A stretch of DNA of 30,272 nucleotides. Origin: Candidatus Oleimmundimicrobium americanum. GTDB taxonomy: Bacteria; Actinomycetota; Aquicultoria; UBA3085; Oleimmundimicrobiaceae. Positions 20,659 to 28,937 of this stretch are shown in pieces (the first letter of the stretch is position 1; every line of letters starts with the position of its first letter). The position numbers were made by a program, and so were the translations under genes. The stretch covers positions 1-30,272 of the forward strand of contig DFBH01000010.1 in NCBI GenBank assembly GCA_002366545.1. Direction: 5' to 3'. The notes beneath the pieces are model-generated. The model was not told where the DNA came from and did not search any database. It saw only the letters and a program-made list of their open reading frames with translations.

Positions 20659-21336
20659 TCAACTTCCTTCGCCAATCTTTGACTCATCTCCCTTTAAAAG
20701 TCGTTTTATATTTGACCTGTGTTTATAAATTGCCACCACAGTAACAATCAAACTAAATATTATATAAGGATAATTTCCCGGATAAAAAGATACCATAAAA
20801 AACGGCAGCATGACGGCTATTGTAACCGAACCAAGTGAAACATATTTTGTTAAGATTAAAATAACAAGCCAAATTAAAAATAAAATAATGGTTGTCTTTG
20901 GAGCAAGGACCAGTAAAACACCTGTGCTGGTAGCTATGCCTTTGCCACCGGAAAACTTTAAAAATACAGGCCAATTATGACCGGCAATAACGGCAAAACC
21001 AGCCAAAATAACAATTATGGAATCAACTAAAGAGGAATGAGAAAAAGCTGTGTTTTGCGAAAGGCAAAAACTGAAAATTGTCGGCGCACCCCTAAAGAAG
21101 AAATTTGCCAGGCCAACCGCAAAAACCCCTTTAAGAACATCACCCAAAAACACCAAAATACCCGGAAGCACACCCAAAACCCTAAAAGCATTCGTTGCGC
21201 CAAGATTCCCGCTCCCTTGTTGCCTGATATCTATTCCGTAAAAACATTTTCCAATCAATAAGGCAAAGGAAATCGATCCCAATAAATAGCTTATAATAAT
21301 GATTAAAATCGCTTTAATTAATATTGAGATTGCCAC
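20659..21336 (-). CDS. plsY: Acyl-phosphate:glycerol-3-phosphate acyltransferase PlsY
   Basis: The 225-residue membrane enzyme transfers an acyl group from acyl-phosphate to position 1 of glycerol-3-phosphate. Helices alternate with the three PlsY motifs: RQQGSGNLGATNAFRVLG (about 38-55), GHNWPVFLKFSGGKGIAT (about 118-135) and a third near YKHRSNIKRLLKG. It sits immediately upstream of gpsA, the standard partner. The C-terminal tail is short and acidic. A 329-base repeat-filled gap separates it from der, so it may have its own promoter. Confidence 0.95.
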   Translation of the reverse strand: MAISILIKAILIIIISYLLGSISFALLIGKCFYGIDIRQQGSGNLGATNAFRVLGVLPGILVFLGDVLKGVFAVGLANFFFRGAPTIFSFCLSQNTAFSHSSLVDSIIVILAGFAVIAGHNWPVFLKFSGGKGIATSTGVLLVLAPKTTIILFLIWLVILILTKYVSLGSVTIAVMLPFFMVSFYPGNYPYIIFSLIVTVVAIYKHRSNIKRLLKGDESKIGEGS

Positions 21337-21436
21337 GTTGCTACCGCTCCTCCTAATGACGTTTTCATCTATGCCGATCTATTAACACATACGCTTTTTT
21401 ACCATATCTCCACGTCATCATATTTCTATGTTTCAC

Positions 21437-21480
21437 CAGAGATTGCCACGCCTCACAAAACAAGGCTCACAATGACGGGA
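21437..21480. repeat. REP-like dispersed element (GATTGCCACG ... CAATGACG type)
   Basis: GATTGCCACGCCTCACAAAA is followed by CAAGGCTCACAATGACGGGA in the plsY-der gap. Sequences of this form, GATTGC(CACG) then CTCGCAATGACG, are widespread intergenic repeats in bacterial genomes, which I know from general experience. Only one copy lies in this window, so its repeat status here is inferred. Confidence 0.5.
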
Positions 21481-21578
21481 AAGAATACTCTCCGCTCAAT
21501 CAGTCGATAGTCGGGAGTCGGTAGTTTTTTACTAATTTGCTATTAATTAGTTGATTTTTTCTCTACCTTCTCAACCTT

Positions 21579-21627
21579 CTATCAGCCATACGCCATCTGC
21601 TATACGCCATACGCTATCAGCTATCTG
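21579..21627. repeat. Short degenerate tandem repeats (ATACGCCAT/CTATCAG)
   Basis: The stretch is built from repeated short words: CTATCAGCCATACGCCAT, CTGCTATACGCCAT, ACGCTATCAGCTATCTG. ATACGCCAT appears twice and CTATCAG twice. It is non-coding and lies beside a GC-rich hairpin repeat. Confidence 0.6.
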
Positions 21628-21652
21628 CCCCGCCAGAGGCGGACAGGCGGGG
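21628..21652. repeat. GC-rich hairpin repeat, copy 1
   Basis: CCCCGCC and GGCGGGG, separated by AGAGGCGGACA, form a 7-base-pair stem; an alternative inner hairpin is CCGCC-AGA-GGCGG. CGCCAGAGGCGGACAGGCGG recurs at 30148-30167 in the same orientation. It stands out in otherwise A+T-rich DNA. There is no T run, so it is not an obvious terminator. Confidence 0.7.
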
Positions 21653-21665
21653 AGGTGGGCAAGCA

Positions 21666-22964
21666 TCAGCTTTTCTTTCTAAACCGCAATCTTATCGGAA
21701 CACCTTCAAAACCAAAAGCATTACGAATCTCACCCGTTAAATACCTTACATAATAGATATTAATCAACTTTGGTTCATTGACAAAAAATAAAAAGCTGGG
21801 AGGACCCGTTTTTACTTGAGTTACATAAGATAAATTAAGCTTCTTGGTACCTTTAGATACTGTATGTCCTTTAACTTTTATTTCCTGGACAAGCTTGTTG
21901 ATTTTAGAAGTTGCAATTTGCTTAAAATATTCTTCGGTAATTTTGTCTATTATTGGATATATCTTATTTATTCCTTTGTTCTTGAGAGCTGAGATTTTAA
22001 GAACCGGAGCATAGCTTATAAATCTTAATTTTCTCTCCAAATTAAAATGAAGATCATCAACCTTTTCAATATCCACTAAATCCCACTTATTCAACAAAAC
22101 TATAGTGGCGCATCCTCGACTTTTAGCAAAGTCTGCGATTTTTTGGTCTTGTTCCGTTATTCCAAGCGACGCATCCAACACAAGGAGAACTATATCCGCT
22201 CTATCAATAGCCCTTAAAGCACGCACCATCCCGTAATATTCCACACCTTCAATTTTTTTCCGTTGTCTGAGACCCGCAGTGTCTATAAATTGATAGCATT
22301 TCCCATTTTTCTCAACCACTGTATCAACAGCATCCCTGGTAGTTCCGGGAATATTGCTTACTATTGCTCTTACCTCTCCAAGCAATCTGTTTAAAATAGA
22401 TGATTTGCCGGCATTCGGCTTTCCCACAATAGCGATGCTTACTACATTCTTCTCTTCTTCTTCAGTTTTCTCGACCGGCAACGCCTTTGCTACTTCATCT
22501 AACAAATCCCCAATTCCCAGACCATGAGTTGCAGAAATTGCGTATGGCTCACCAATGCCCAATGCGTAAAAAGGGAATTTGTTTGACTCTTTACTAACAT
22601 CGTCTACTTTGTTTACTACAAGAAATACAGGTTTCTTCTGTTGACGTAAAATTTGGGCAATTTCTTTATCATCGGGAAGAAGACCGCTTTTGCCATCGAC
22701 AACAAAGATTATTGCATCTGCTTCTTCAACAGCAAGAAGCGCTTGATTGCGTATAGGGGCGGCAAGTTCTTCTTTTTCGCCAAACATAAAACCACCGGTA
22801 TCTACAAGGGTAAAAGTTCTCCCCGCCCAGTCTGTCTTTACATAATTACGATCCCTTGTAACCCCCTCTAATTCATCGACTATTGCGTGTCGACCGGAGA
22901 TTATTCGATTCACCAGAGTAGATTTTCCAACATTAGGTCGACCTACGATAGCAACTAACGACAA
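21666..22964 (-). CDS. der: Ribosome-assembly GTPase Der (EngA)
   Basis: The 432-residue protein has two tandem GTPase domains and a KH-like C-terminal domain, as in all Der proteins, which act in 50S subunit assembly. The first P-loop is GRPNVGKST (8-16), with DTGG and NKVD; the second is GKPNAGKSS (about 182-190), with DTAG and NKWD. The C-terminal domain (about 350-432) ends GFEGVPIRLRFRKKS, the conserved Der terminus. It overlaps the end of the DUF512 radical SAM gene by 10 bases, so the two are translated together. Confidence 0.97.
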   Translation of the reverse strand: MSLVAIVGRPNVGKSTLVNRIISGRHAIVDELEGVTRDRNYVKTDWAGRTFTLVDTGGFMFGEKEELAAPIRNQALLAVEEADAIIFVVDGKSGLLPDDKEIAQILRQQKKPVFLVVNKVDDVSKESNKFPFYALGIGEPYAISATHGLGIGDLLDEVAKALPVEKTEEEEKNVVSIAIVGKPNAGKSSILNRLLGEVRAIVSNIPGTTRDAVDTVVEKNGKCYQFIDTAGLRQRKKIEGVEYYGMVRALRAIDRADIVLLVLDASLGITEQDQKIADFAKSRGCATIVLLNKWDLVDIEKVDDLHFNLERKLRFISYAPVLKISALKNKGINKIYPIIDKITEEYFKQIATSKINKLVQEIKVKGHTVSKGTKKLNLSYVTQVKTGPPSFLFFVNEPKLINIYYVRYLTGEIRNAFGFEGVPIRLRFRKKS

Positions 22965-24274
22965 GAATCATCACCCCTGTTTCCCAATTTAATCAAATCC
23001 TTTATAAACCCTTTGCCGTCGCTTGGAACCACAGACACAGAAACTTTTAATCTTTCCTTCAGTTCTTCAACGGTTAAATCATCCAAAAACACTTTATCTT
23101 CATTTAAAACTATGTCAGGCAAAATAATAGGGCCGTCAATGCTTTCATTATTTATTAATTCTAAAATATCAGAACCTGTAATTAACCCCGTTACTGAAAC
23201 TTTTCCGCCAAAAAATCTGTTGGGCACCTTCTTTACCTTCAAAAAAACACCGAATTGCTCAAGCTTGGCAACAACATTTTTTAAAATTGGTTCCGCCATT
23301 TCGCCGGTAAGCACCGTCCCGATTATAGGCCTAAAATCATCGGCATGTTTATTAAGCGCCTCCTCAAATTCGTTTAAAAACAAGCGCGCCAAGCCGACAC
23401 CGTTCTCAATTTGAGGGAAATCTTGATAATGTTCCATATTCGGTAAGGGCACCTTGGCCAACAAATAAAATTCATCTGCCAAAAAAACCCAGGAAGAACC
23501 CTTCTCTTTTAAAAATTTTTCCTGAAGTCTTTTTACTTCTTCGATTAAATTTGCAGCCTCACAGGATGCAAATGAACGAAGAGGATAGAGCCCTTCTCTG
23601 TGCATTGTAAGACCCACGGGAACAATTCCTACAGATTCAATTCCATTATAATTGCGCGAAAGCTCAGAAAGTGTGCTCATTAAAACGTCGCCATCGTTTA
23701 TTCCGGGGCAAAGAACAATTTGTATATGAACACGTATCTCTGCGTCTAAAAGACGTTTAAGATATTTAAGGGCTTTATCATCCCCTTTTGTCCTCATTAG
23801 CTTTGAACGAATCATTGGATTGGTTGAATGAAGAGAAATATAAAGCGGACTTAAACGCTGCTCTATTATTCTTTCCAAATCAGACTCCTCTAAATTCGTC
23901 AAAGTGATAAAGTTCCCATACAAAAAAGAAAGCCGGTAATCATCGTCTTTGATTAACAAACTTTTTCTAACACCGATAGGAAGTTGATCTATAAAACAAA
24001 AAACGCACTTATTTTTACAGCATTTTACCTTATTAAAAATGGATGATGAAAATTTTAGGCCAAGGGATTCTCCCGGCATTTTTTTTATTTCGTAGCAAAC
24101 ATCCTGCCCATCTCGCAAAATATTTAGTTTAAACTCCGGTTCATCGGAATAAATTTGAAAATCTATGATGTCCCTTAAAGAGGTATCGTCTATCTTTTTT
24201 AAAACATCTCCGGCCCGAATCTCTGCCAAATCAGCCACGCTATTGTTTTTAACTTCTACAATTTTTGCATTCAC
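22955..24274 (-). CDS. DUF512-family radical SAM protein with PDZ-like N-terminus
   Basis: The 439-residue protein has an N-terminal PDZ-like segment (about 1-65: VADLAEIRAGDVLKKIDDTS). An iron-sulfur cluster motif C-x3-C-x2-C follows at Cys86, Cys90 and Cys93 (CKNKCVFCFIDQLP), and the DUF512 domain fills the C-terminal half (VGIVPVGLTMHREGLYPL, SWVFLADEFYLLAK). It should bind a 4Fe-4S cluster and S-adenosylmethionine. The substrate is unknown. Linkage to der is common in clostridia and related anaerobes, so a role in ribosome or tRNA maturation is possible but not shown. GTG start with AGGGTG 7 bases upstream. A short hairpin, CCGCCTATCGGCAG (24316-24329), lies in the 79-base leader. Confidence 0.92.
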   Translation of the reverse strand: MNAKIVEVKNNSVADLAEIRAGDVLKKIDDTSLRDIIDFQIYSDEPEFKLNILRDGQDVCYEIKKMPGESLGLKFSSSIFNKVKCCKNKCVFCFIDQLPIGVRKSLLIKDDDYRLSFLYGNFITLTNLEESDLERIIEQRLSPLYISLHSTNPMIRSKLMRTKGDDKALKYLKRLLDAEIRVHIQIVLCPGINDGDVLMSTLSELSRNYNGIESVGIVPVGLTMHREGLYPLRSFASCEAANLIEEVKRLQEKFLKEKGSSWVFLADEFYLLAKVPLPNMEHYQDFPQIENGVGLARLFLNEFEEALNKHADDFRPIIGTVLTGEMAEPILKNVVAKLEQFGVFLKVKKVPNRFFGGKVSVTGLITGSDILELINNESIDGPIILPDIVLNEDKVFLDDLTVEELKERLKVSVSVVPSDGKGFIKDLIKLGNRGDDSCR

Positions 24275-24353
24275 TCATAAACACCCTAACTTTATTTGTA
24301 AATCTGATATGATTTCCGCCTATCGGCAGATGCATGAATATAATGTATGATAC

Positions 24354-25190
24354 TTATTTCAATTTTGAGATGCTCTTCACTACTTCATCAATAATCCAAT
24401 CGGGGGTAGATGCCCCCGCTGCAACTCCGACAAAGCCTATATTGTCAAACCATTTTTCATTTATCTCTGAAGCAATCTCAATATGATATGTTTTTGGATT
24501 AACATCCCGGCATATTTGAGCCAATCTGGAGGTATTCGCGCTATTTTTACCGCCAATAACCAACATTACATCTGCCTTCTTTGCCAAGTTATTTGCGGAG
24601 ATTTGTCTTTTTACGGTAGCGTCACAAATTGTGTTAAATACTTTAATTTCCTCTGCTTTTGGGATTAATTCATTTACAACTTTTTTTAAATTCTCAACCG
24701 GCTGGGTTGTTTGAACTACAACTCCCACTTTATCAAAGTTGGGAAGTTTCTTAATGTCTTCGATATCTTCAGCCACCACCGCATTCCCACCGGCATAGGC
24801 AAGAATCCCGATTACTTCCGGATGATTCCTCTCACCAACAATTATAAGATTATAACCTTCTTCTACAAGTTTTCCCGCGCAATGTTGAGCTTTTTTAACA
24901 AAAGGACATGTGGCATCGACAACCTCTATTCCTTTCCTTTTTGCCTTAATCTTAATTTTGGGATCAATCCCGTGAGAACGAATAATTATTGTTCCATTGT
25001 CCATTAAATTCAAATTGTCTACGAAGCCAATTCCTTTATTTTTTAACCAATCAACAACCTGAGGATTATGAATTATGGGTCCCAAAGTACAAATTGGTCC
25101 CGGTCGCTTTCCTATTGTCTCTTGAGCAAGCTTTAGCGCTCTTTCGACACCATAGCAATATCCGGCGTGTTCAGCAACTTCTATTTTCAT
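24354..25190 (-). CDS. ispH: 4-hydroxy-3-methylbut-2-enyl diphosphate reductase IspH
   Basis: This iron-sulfur enzyme makes IPP and DMAPP in the last step of the MEP isoprenoid pathway. The three cluster ligands are present: Cys12 (AGYCYGVERAL), Cys95 (DATCPFV) and Cys189 (NTICDATVKRQ). The catalytic Glu125 lies in ERNHPEVIG, and TTQP (161-164) and the SANTSRL region are conserved. Its length of 278 is typical of the stand-alone enzyme; it is not fused to ribosomal protein S1 as in some clostridia. It starts 3 bases after the plsC stop. Confidence 0.97.
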   Translation of the reverse strand: MKIEVAEHAGYCYGVERALKLAQETIGKRPGPICTLGPIIHNPQVVDWLKNKGIGFVDNLNLMDNGTIIIRSHGIDPKIKIKAKRKGIEVVDATCPFVKKAQHCAGKLVEEGYNLIIVGERNHPEVIGILAYAGGNAVVAEDIEDIKKLPNFDKVGVVVQTTQPVENLKKVVNELIPKAEEIKVFNTICDATVKRQISANNLAKKADVMLVIGGKNSANTSRLAQICRDVNPKTYHIEIASEINEKWFDNIGFVGVAAGASTPDWIIDEVVKSISKLK

Positions 25191-25193
25191 CTT

Positions 25194-25808
25194 CTACATC
25201 TCTCCTAAAATTAATGAAATATCTTTACCAACTTTTTCCATAAGCTTTTCCTTATTATTAATTGAGGGTAACGGCTTACCAATTTTGACTTTAATTTTTG
25301 GAAACTGCGGTATTGAACTACCCTCAGAGAAAATTTTTTCAGTTCCCTTTATCCCTATCGGAACTACCAACGCCCCACTTTTAATGGCAATGAAAGCGGC
25401 CCCTTTTCGAAGAGGCCCCAGTTTTCCATCCGCCAATCGATACCTTTTCCCCTCGGGAAAAAGAGCTAAGGCTTCACCTTTTGACAAAACTCTTAAAGAG
25501 TTTTTTAAAGTTTGCCTATCATATTTTCCTCTCCGAACAGGGAAGGTACCTAATTTTTTAATTATAGGCCCCAAAATCCGACCCTCAAATAGTTCCTCTT
25601 TGGCCATAAAATGAACTTGCCTTGGAAACACCGCAATGCCTAAGACAATGGGGTCAAAATAGCTGGTATGGTTTGCAACTAAAACAACCGACCCGTATTT
25701 TGGAATATTTTCCTTTCCCGAAACAGAAAATCTATAAAACACCTTAAACAAAACCCCAAGGAACCGGACAAGGAAAGAATAAAAGTGATTTGTCTTTTTA
25801 TTCATCAA
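25194..25808 (-). CDS. plsC: 1-acyl-sn-glycerol-3-phosphate acyltransferase PlsC
   Basis: The 204-residue membrane-associated acyltransferase makes phosphatidic acid. The catalytic H-x4-D is NHTSYFD with His47 and Asp52. The acceptor-binding motif FPEGKRYRL lies near 118, then GAAFIAIKSGALVVPIGIKG. An N-terminal hydrophobic helix (about 9-26) attaches it to the membrane. It overlaps cmk by 11 bases. With plsY and gpsA downstream, this run encodes the path from dihydroxyacetone phosphate to phosphatidic acid, except for the acyl-phosphate-forming PlsX, which is not in the window. Confidence 0.94.
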   Translation of the reverse strand: MMNKKTNHFYSFLVRFLGVLFKVFYRFSVSGKENIPKYGSVVLVANHTSYFDPIVLGIAVFPRQVHFMAKEELFEGRILGPIIKKLGTFPVRRGKYDRQTLKNSLRVLSKGEALALFPEGKRYRLADGKLGPLRKGAAFIAIKSGALVVPIGIKGTEKIFSEGSSIPQFPKIKVKIGKPLPSINNKEKLMEKVGKDISLILGEM

Positions 25809-26478
25809 TCTTCTTATCCTCTATAATTTTAAGAATTTCTTCAACTACCTCTTCGATACTTTTTTGAGTAGTGTCGATAACGTGAGCATCGGAGGCTTTG
25901 AGCAATGGACTGTTTTTTCTGGTGCTATCTTTGGTATCACGAGAAATTATCTCCCTTTCCAACGAAGAAATACTAACTTCATGGCCCTTGTTTTTTAACT
26001 CAAGACATCTTCGCCTTGCACGTTCCTTTCCCGAAGCATTCAAAAAAATCTTAACTTTTGCGTCGGAAAAAACACAGGTGCCAATGTCCCGTCCTTCAAC
26101 AACGACATCTTTGCCAACAGCCAATTTCCGCTGAGTTTCAACCAATGCTTTTCTCACACCGGGCACTTTAGCCACAAGCGAAACATAATTGCTGACTTTA
26201 GGCAAACGGATTTCCTCTGTTACGTTAATACCGTCCAAATACGTTCTTACTTTTAACTTTCCGTCTTCACAATTTTCTTTAAAAGAAATCCGGACATTTC
26301 TTGCCAATACCGAAAGAGCAGCTTCATTGGAAAAATCAACCTTGTTCTGAATCGCCTGCCACGTTACCGTCCTATACATTGCTCCTGTATCCAAATATTC
26401 ATATCCAAGTCTTTTGGCTATTTCCTTAGAAACGGTACTTTTACCTGAAGCAGCCGGCCCATCAATAGCTATTATCAA
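25798..26478 (-). CDS. cmk: Cytidylate kinase
   Basis: The 226-residue enzyme phosphorylates CMP and dCMP. It has the P-loop IAIDGPAASGKSTVSK (2-18), then YLDTGAMYRTVTW, VVEGRDIGTCVFSDAKVKIF and RDTKDSTRKNSPLLKA, all signatures of bacterial Cmk. Its length is normal. The ATG overlaps the aroA stop by 4 bases, so it is translated directly after EPSP synthase. The aroA-cmk order is widespread among bacteria. Confidence 0.97.
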   Translation of the reverse strand: MIIAIDGPAASGKSTVSKEIAKRLGYEYLDTGAMYRTVTWQAIQNKVDFSNEAALSVLARNVRISFKENCEDGKLKVRTYLDGINVTEEIRLPKVSNYVSLVAKVPGVRKALVETQRKLAVGKDVVVEGRDIGTCVFSDAKVKIFLNASGKERARRRCLELKNKGHEVSISSLEREIISRDTKDSTRKNSPLLKASDAHVIDTTQKSIEEVVEEILKIIEDKKIDE

Positions 26479-27773
26479 ACGACTGCCTCCTTTGTCAAAG
26501 AACTTAAAATATCCCTAAATCCCGGAAAAGAGATATCTATACACTCTGAATCCTCTATTATCGTAGTCCCTTCAGCAAATAAACCCGCTACCGCGAGAGC
26601 CATTGCCATTCTGTGATCTCCAAAAGAAGAGCAGACACAGCCTTTTAATTTATTTGGTCCGTGAACCGCAAATCCATCCTCAAACTCCTCGATGTCTGCT
26701 CCCATTTTTTTAAGTTCAGAACATATTGCCTTTATGCGATCAGTTTCTTTAAATCTTAATTCCTTTGCATCTTTAACCAAGGTTGTTCCTTCCGCTTGAG
26801 TTGCGGCAACTGCAAAAATCGGGAGTTCATCCACAATTTTCGGTATTATGTCGCCGCCAATTGTTACTCCTTTTAAAATGCTTGATTTTACACAAATTTC
26901 CGCCGACGGCTCTCCACACAAAACCTTCTCATTAAATAATTTTACGCGGGCACCCATGTCTAATAAAATATTCAAAAGACCCATTCTTGTTGGATTTACG
27001 CCAACATTTTCAATGGTTATCTCCGAATCACCCGCCAAGAGAGCCGCGACAAGAAGAAAGGATGCAGACGAAAAATCGCCGGGTATTCTTACCTCCGCTC
27101 CCTTAAGTTTACTGCCACCTTGAATACAAATTTCGTTATTTTTAACCTCAATATCCGCTCCTAAAAATTTTAACATTCGCTCCGTATGATCTCTCGATTT
27201 TGCTTTTTCTTTAATACAGGTTTTACCGTCAGCTAAAAGACCCGCTAAAAGAATACAGCTCTTAACTTGAGCGCTTGGAATAGGTGTTTCATAGGAAATT
27301 CCCTTTAAGGGTCTTCCCATGATTGCAATTGGAGCTCTCGTGCCTTTTCCTCTAGCCCATATATCTGCCCCCATTAACCGCAAGGGTTCTATAATTCTTT
27401 TCATAGGTCTTTTCCTTAAAGAATCATCGCCGGATAATACCGAGAAAAAATTCTGCCCGGCCAATACACCCGAAAGAATTCGCATGGTAGTTCCCGAATT
27501 TTCAACGTTTAAAACATCGCAAGCTTCTTTAAAACCCTTTAAGCCAACTCCTTTAATCATTAGTTCAATTGGATTTAACCTTTTAATTTCTACCCCTAAA
27601 GAAGAAAGGCAATTTAAAGTGCTTAAACAGTCAGCAGAAGGCAAAAATCCGGTGACGCGTGTTTTTCCTTCCGCCATAGCTCCTAACATTAAAGAACGGT
27701 GCGATATTGATTTATCTCCCGGTACCTTAACGCTTCCATTGAGCCCGGAGGTTTTGTTAATTTTTAATTTCAT
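26475..27773 (-). CDS. aroA: 3-phosphoshikimate 1-carboxyvinyltransferase (EPSP synthase)
   Basis: The 432-residue enzyme joins PEP to shikimate-3-phosphate. Conserved segments are VPGDKSISHRSLMLGAMAEG (residues 18-37), NSGTTMRILSGVLAGQ, IPSAQVKSCILLAGL, RFKETDRIKAICSELKKMGA and SFGDHRMAMALAVAGL. The segment after NSGTT reads MRILSG, where glyphosate-sensitive class I enzymes usually have NAGTAMR; the NSGTT form with Thr and Ser is common in Gram-positive class II-type enzymes. ATG start with GGAG 9 bases upstream. It is 30 bases downstream of tyrA. Confidence 0.97.
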   Translation of the reverse strand: MKLKINKTSGLNGSVKVPGDKSISHRSLMLGAMAEGKTRVTGFLPSADCLSTLNCLSSLGVEIKRLNPIELMIKGVGLKGFKEACDVLNVENSGTTMRILSGVLAGQNFFSVLSGDDSLRKRPMKRIIEPLRLMGADIWARGKGTRAPIAIMGRPLKGISYETPIPSAQVKSCILLAGLLADGKTCIKEKAKSRDHTERMLKFLGADIEVKNNEICIQGGSKLKGAEVRIPGDFSSASFLLVAALLAGDSEITIENVGVNPTRMGLLNILLDMGARVKLFNEKVLCGEPSAEICVKSSILKGVTIGGDIIPKIVDELPIFAVAATQAEGTTLVKDAKELRFKETDRIKAICSELKKMGADIEEFEDGFAVHGPNKLKGCVCSSFGDHRMAMALAVAGLFAEGTTIIEDSECIDISFPGFRDILSSLTKEAVV

Positions 27774-27803
27774 TCAAATTTTCTCCATCGAAAAATTTTT
27801 TGC

Positions 27804-28937
27804 TCATCTCTCTTCCCTTTCATAGACACTTCTAATTCTTACCTTATAACCTTTTTCCTCAAGAACCATTGATGCTCTTTCTGCAGCTTGAGCATCAGTT
27901 ATTATTAATTTAATCAAACCGGATGTCTCGGACAAATGAACCAACTCAATGTCTTCTATGTTTACTCCGATATTTCCAATTGCAATCGTAATATCACTGA
28001 TAATCCCGGGTTCATCTGCAACCAGGACCGAAAGCTCTCTAAATTGAGAAATATCTTTATGCAAAATCGACGGGAGATTTTTCCTTACGATTTTAGCTTC
28101 TTCAAGCTTTGCCCTCAGGCCATCTCCATCTCTTTCTTTAATTAATTTAGCCAACTCTCCAAGTTCATCTTGAAACTCTTGGATTTCTTTTAAAACAAAC
28201 TTGCTGTTTTCAAAAAAAATATCGAGCCAAATCGAGGGATTACCAACAGCAATTCGAGTCATATCTCGAAATCCGCCGGCTGCAAGCAATAACAGATTTT
28301 CATCTTTGTCTGTGTGTTTGTGAGCCAAATTAACCAACGCAGCGGAAAGCAAATGCGGTAGATGACTTATTGCCGCAACCAATTCATCATGTTTATCCGG
28401 GTCAATAGCTATTACGTTTGCTCCAACGGCTGCAAGCAGTGAGTGTAAGCGCTTAAATACTCTTATATCGGCCTTCGATGTAGGAGTTAAAATATAATGC
28501 GCATTCACAAAGAGACCTGCACTTGCCGAAGAAACTCCTTCACGTTCAGAACCGGCCATGGGATGCCCTCCGATAAAACAAACACTCGAGGGCAAAAAGT
28601 TTTCCAGCTCATGAACTATACCGGACTTAGTACTTCCAACATCGGTCACAATGCAACCATCTTTTAAATGCGGAGAAATTCTTTTAACCGTTTCAACAAT
28701 TGCACCCACCGGCGTAGCAACAAAAACCAGGTCAGCGTCCTTTATTCCATCTTCTGCGGATAAAGTCCCTTCGTCAATAGCCCCCAATTTTTTTGCTTTA
28801 TCTATCGTATCTTGTCGCCTGGCAATACCTATAACCTTTGGAGGGTTGGGCAGATTTTTTATTGCCAATCCCAGCGAACCCCCGATTAGTCCCACTCCTA
28901 TTATTGAAACTTGCTTAAAATCACTCAAATTAATCAA
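27804..28937 (-). CDS. tyrA: Prephenate dehydrogenase with C-terminal ACT domain
   Basis: The 377-residue protein makes 4-hydroxyphenylpyruvate for tyrosine synthesis. The Rossmann motif VSIIGVGLIGGSLGLAIK (about 10-27) is followed by TDVGSTKSGIV, FIGGHPMAGSEREGV with the catalytic His, and ISHLPHLLSAALV. The final 80 residues form an ACT domain (ELSVLVADEPGIISDITIAI), which probably gives feedback control by tyrosine, as in related enzymes. Its start overlaps the DAHP synthase stop by 8 bases. No chorismate mutase domain is fused; that activity must be encoded elsewhere. Confidence 0.96.
   Translation of the reverse strand: MINLSDFKQVSIIGVGLIGGSLGLAIKNLPNPPKVIGIARRQDTIDKAKKLGAIDEGTLSAEDGIKDADLVFVATPVGAIVETVKRISPHLKDGCIVTDVGSTKSGIVHELENFLPSSVCFIGGHPMAGSEREGVSSASAGLFVNAHYILTPTSKADIRVFKRLHSLLAAVGANVIAIDPDKHDELVAAISHLPHLLSAALVNLAHKHTDKDENLLLLAAGGFRDMTRIAVGNPSIWLDIFFENSKFVLKEIQEFQDELGELAKLIKERDGDGLRAKLEEAKIVRKNLPSILHKDISQFRELSVLVADEPGIISDITIAIGNIGVNIEDIELVHLSETSGLIKLIITDAQAAERASMVLEEKGYKVRIRSVYEREER

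Noticed and set aside
27319..27825. Plus-strand open frame of 168 codons
   Set aside because: It is fully antisense to aroA and the end of tyrA, has no ribosome site and its product has no recognisable motif; the minus-strand genes are certain.
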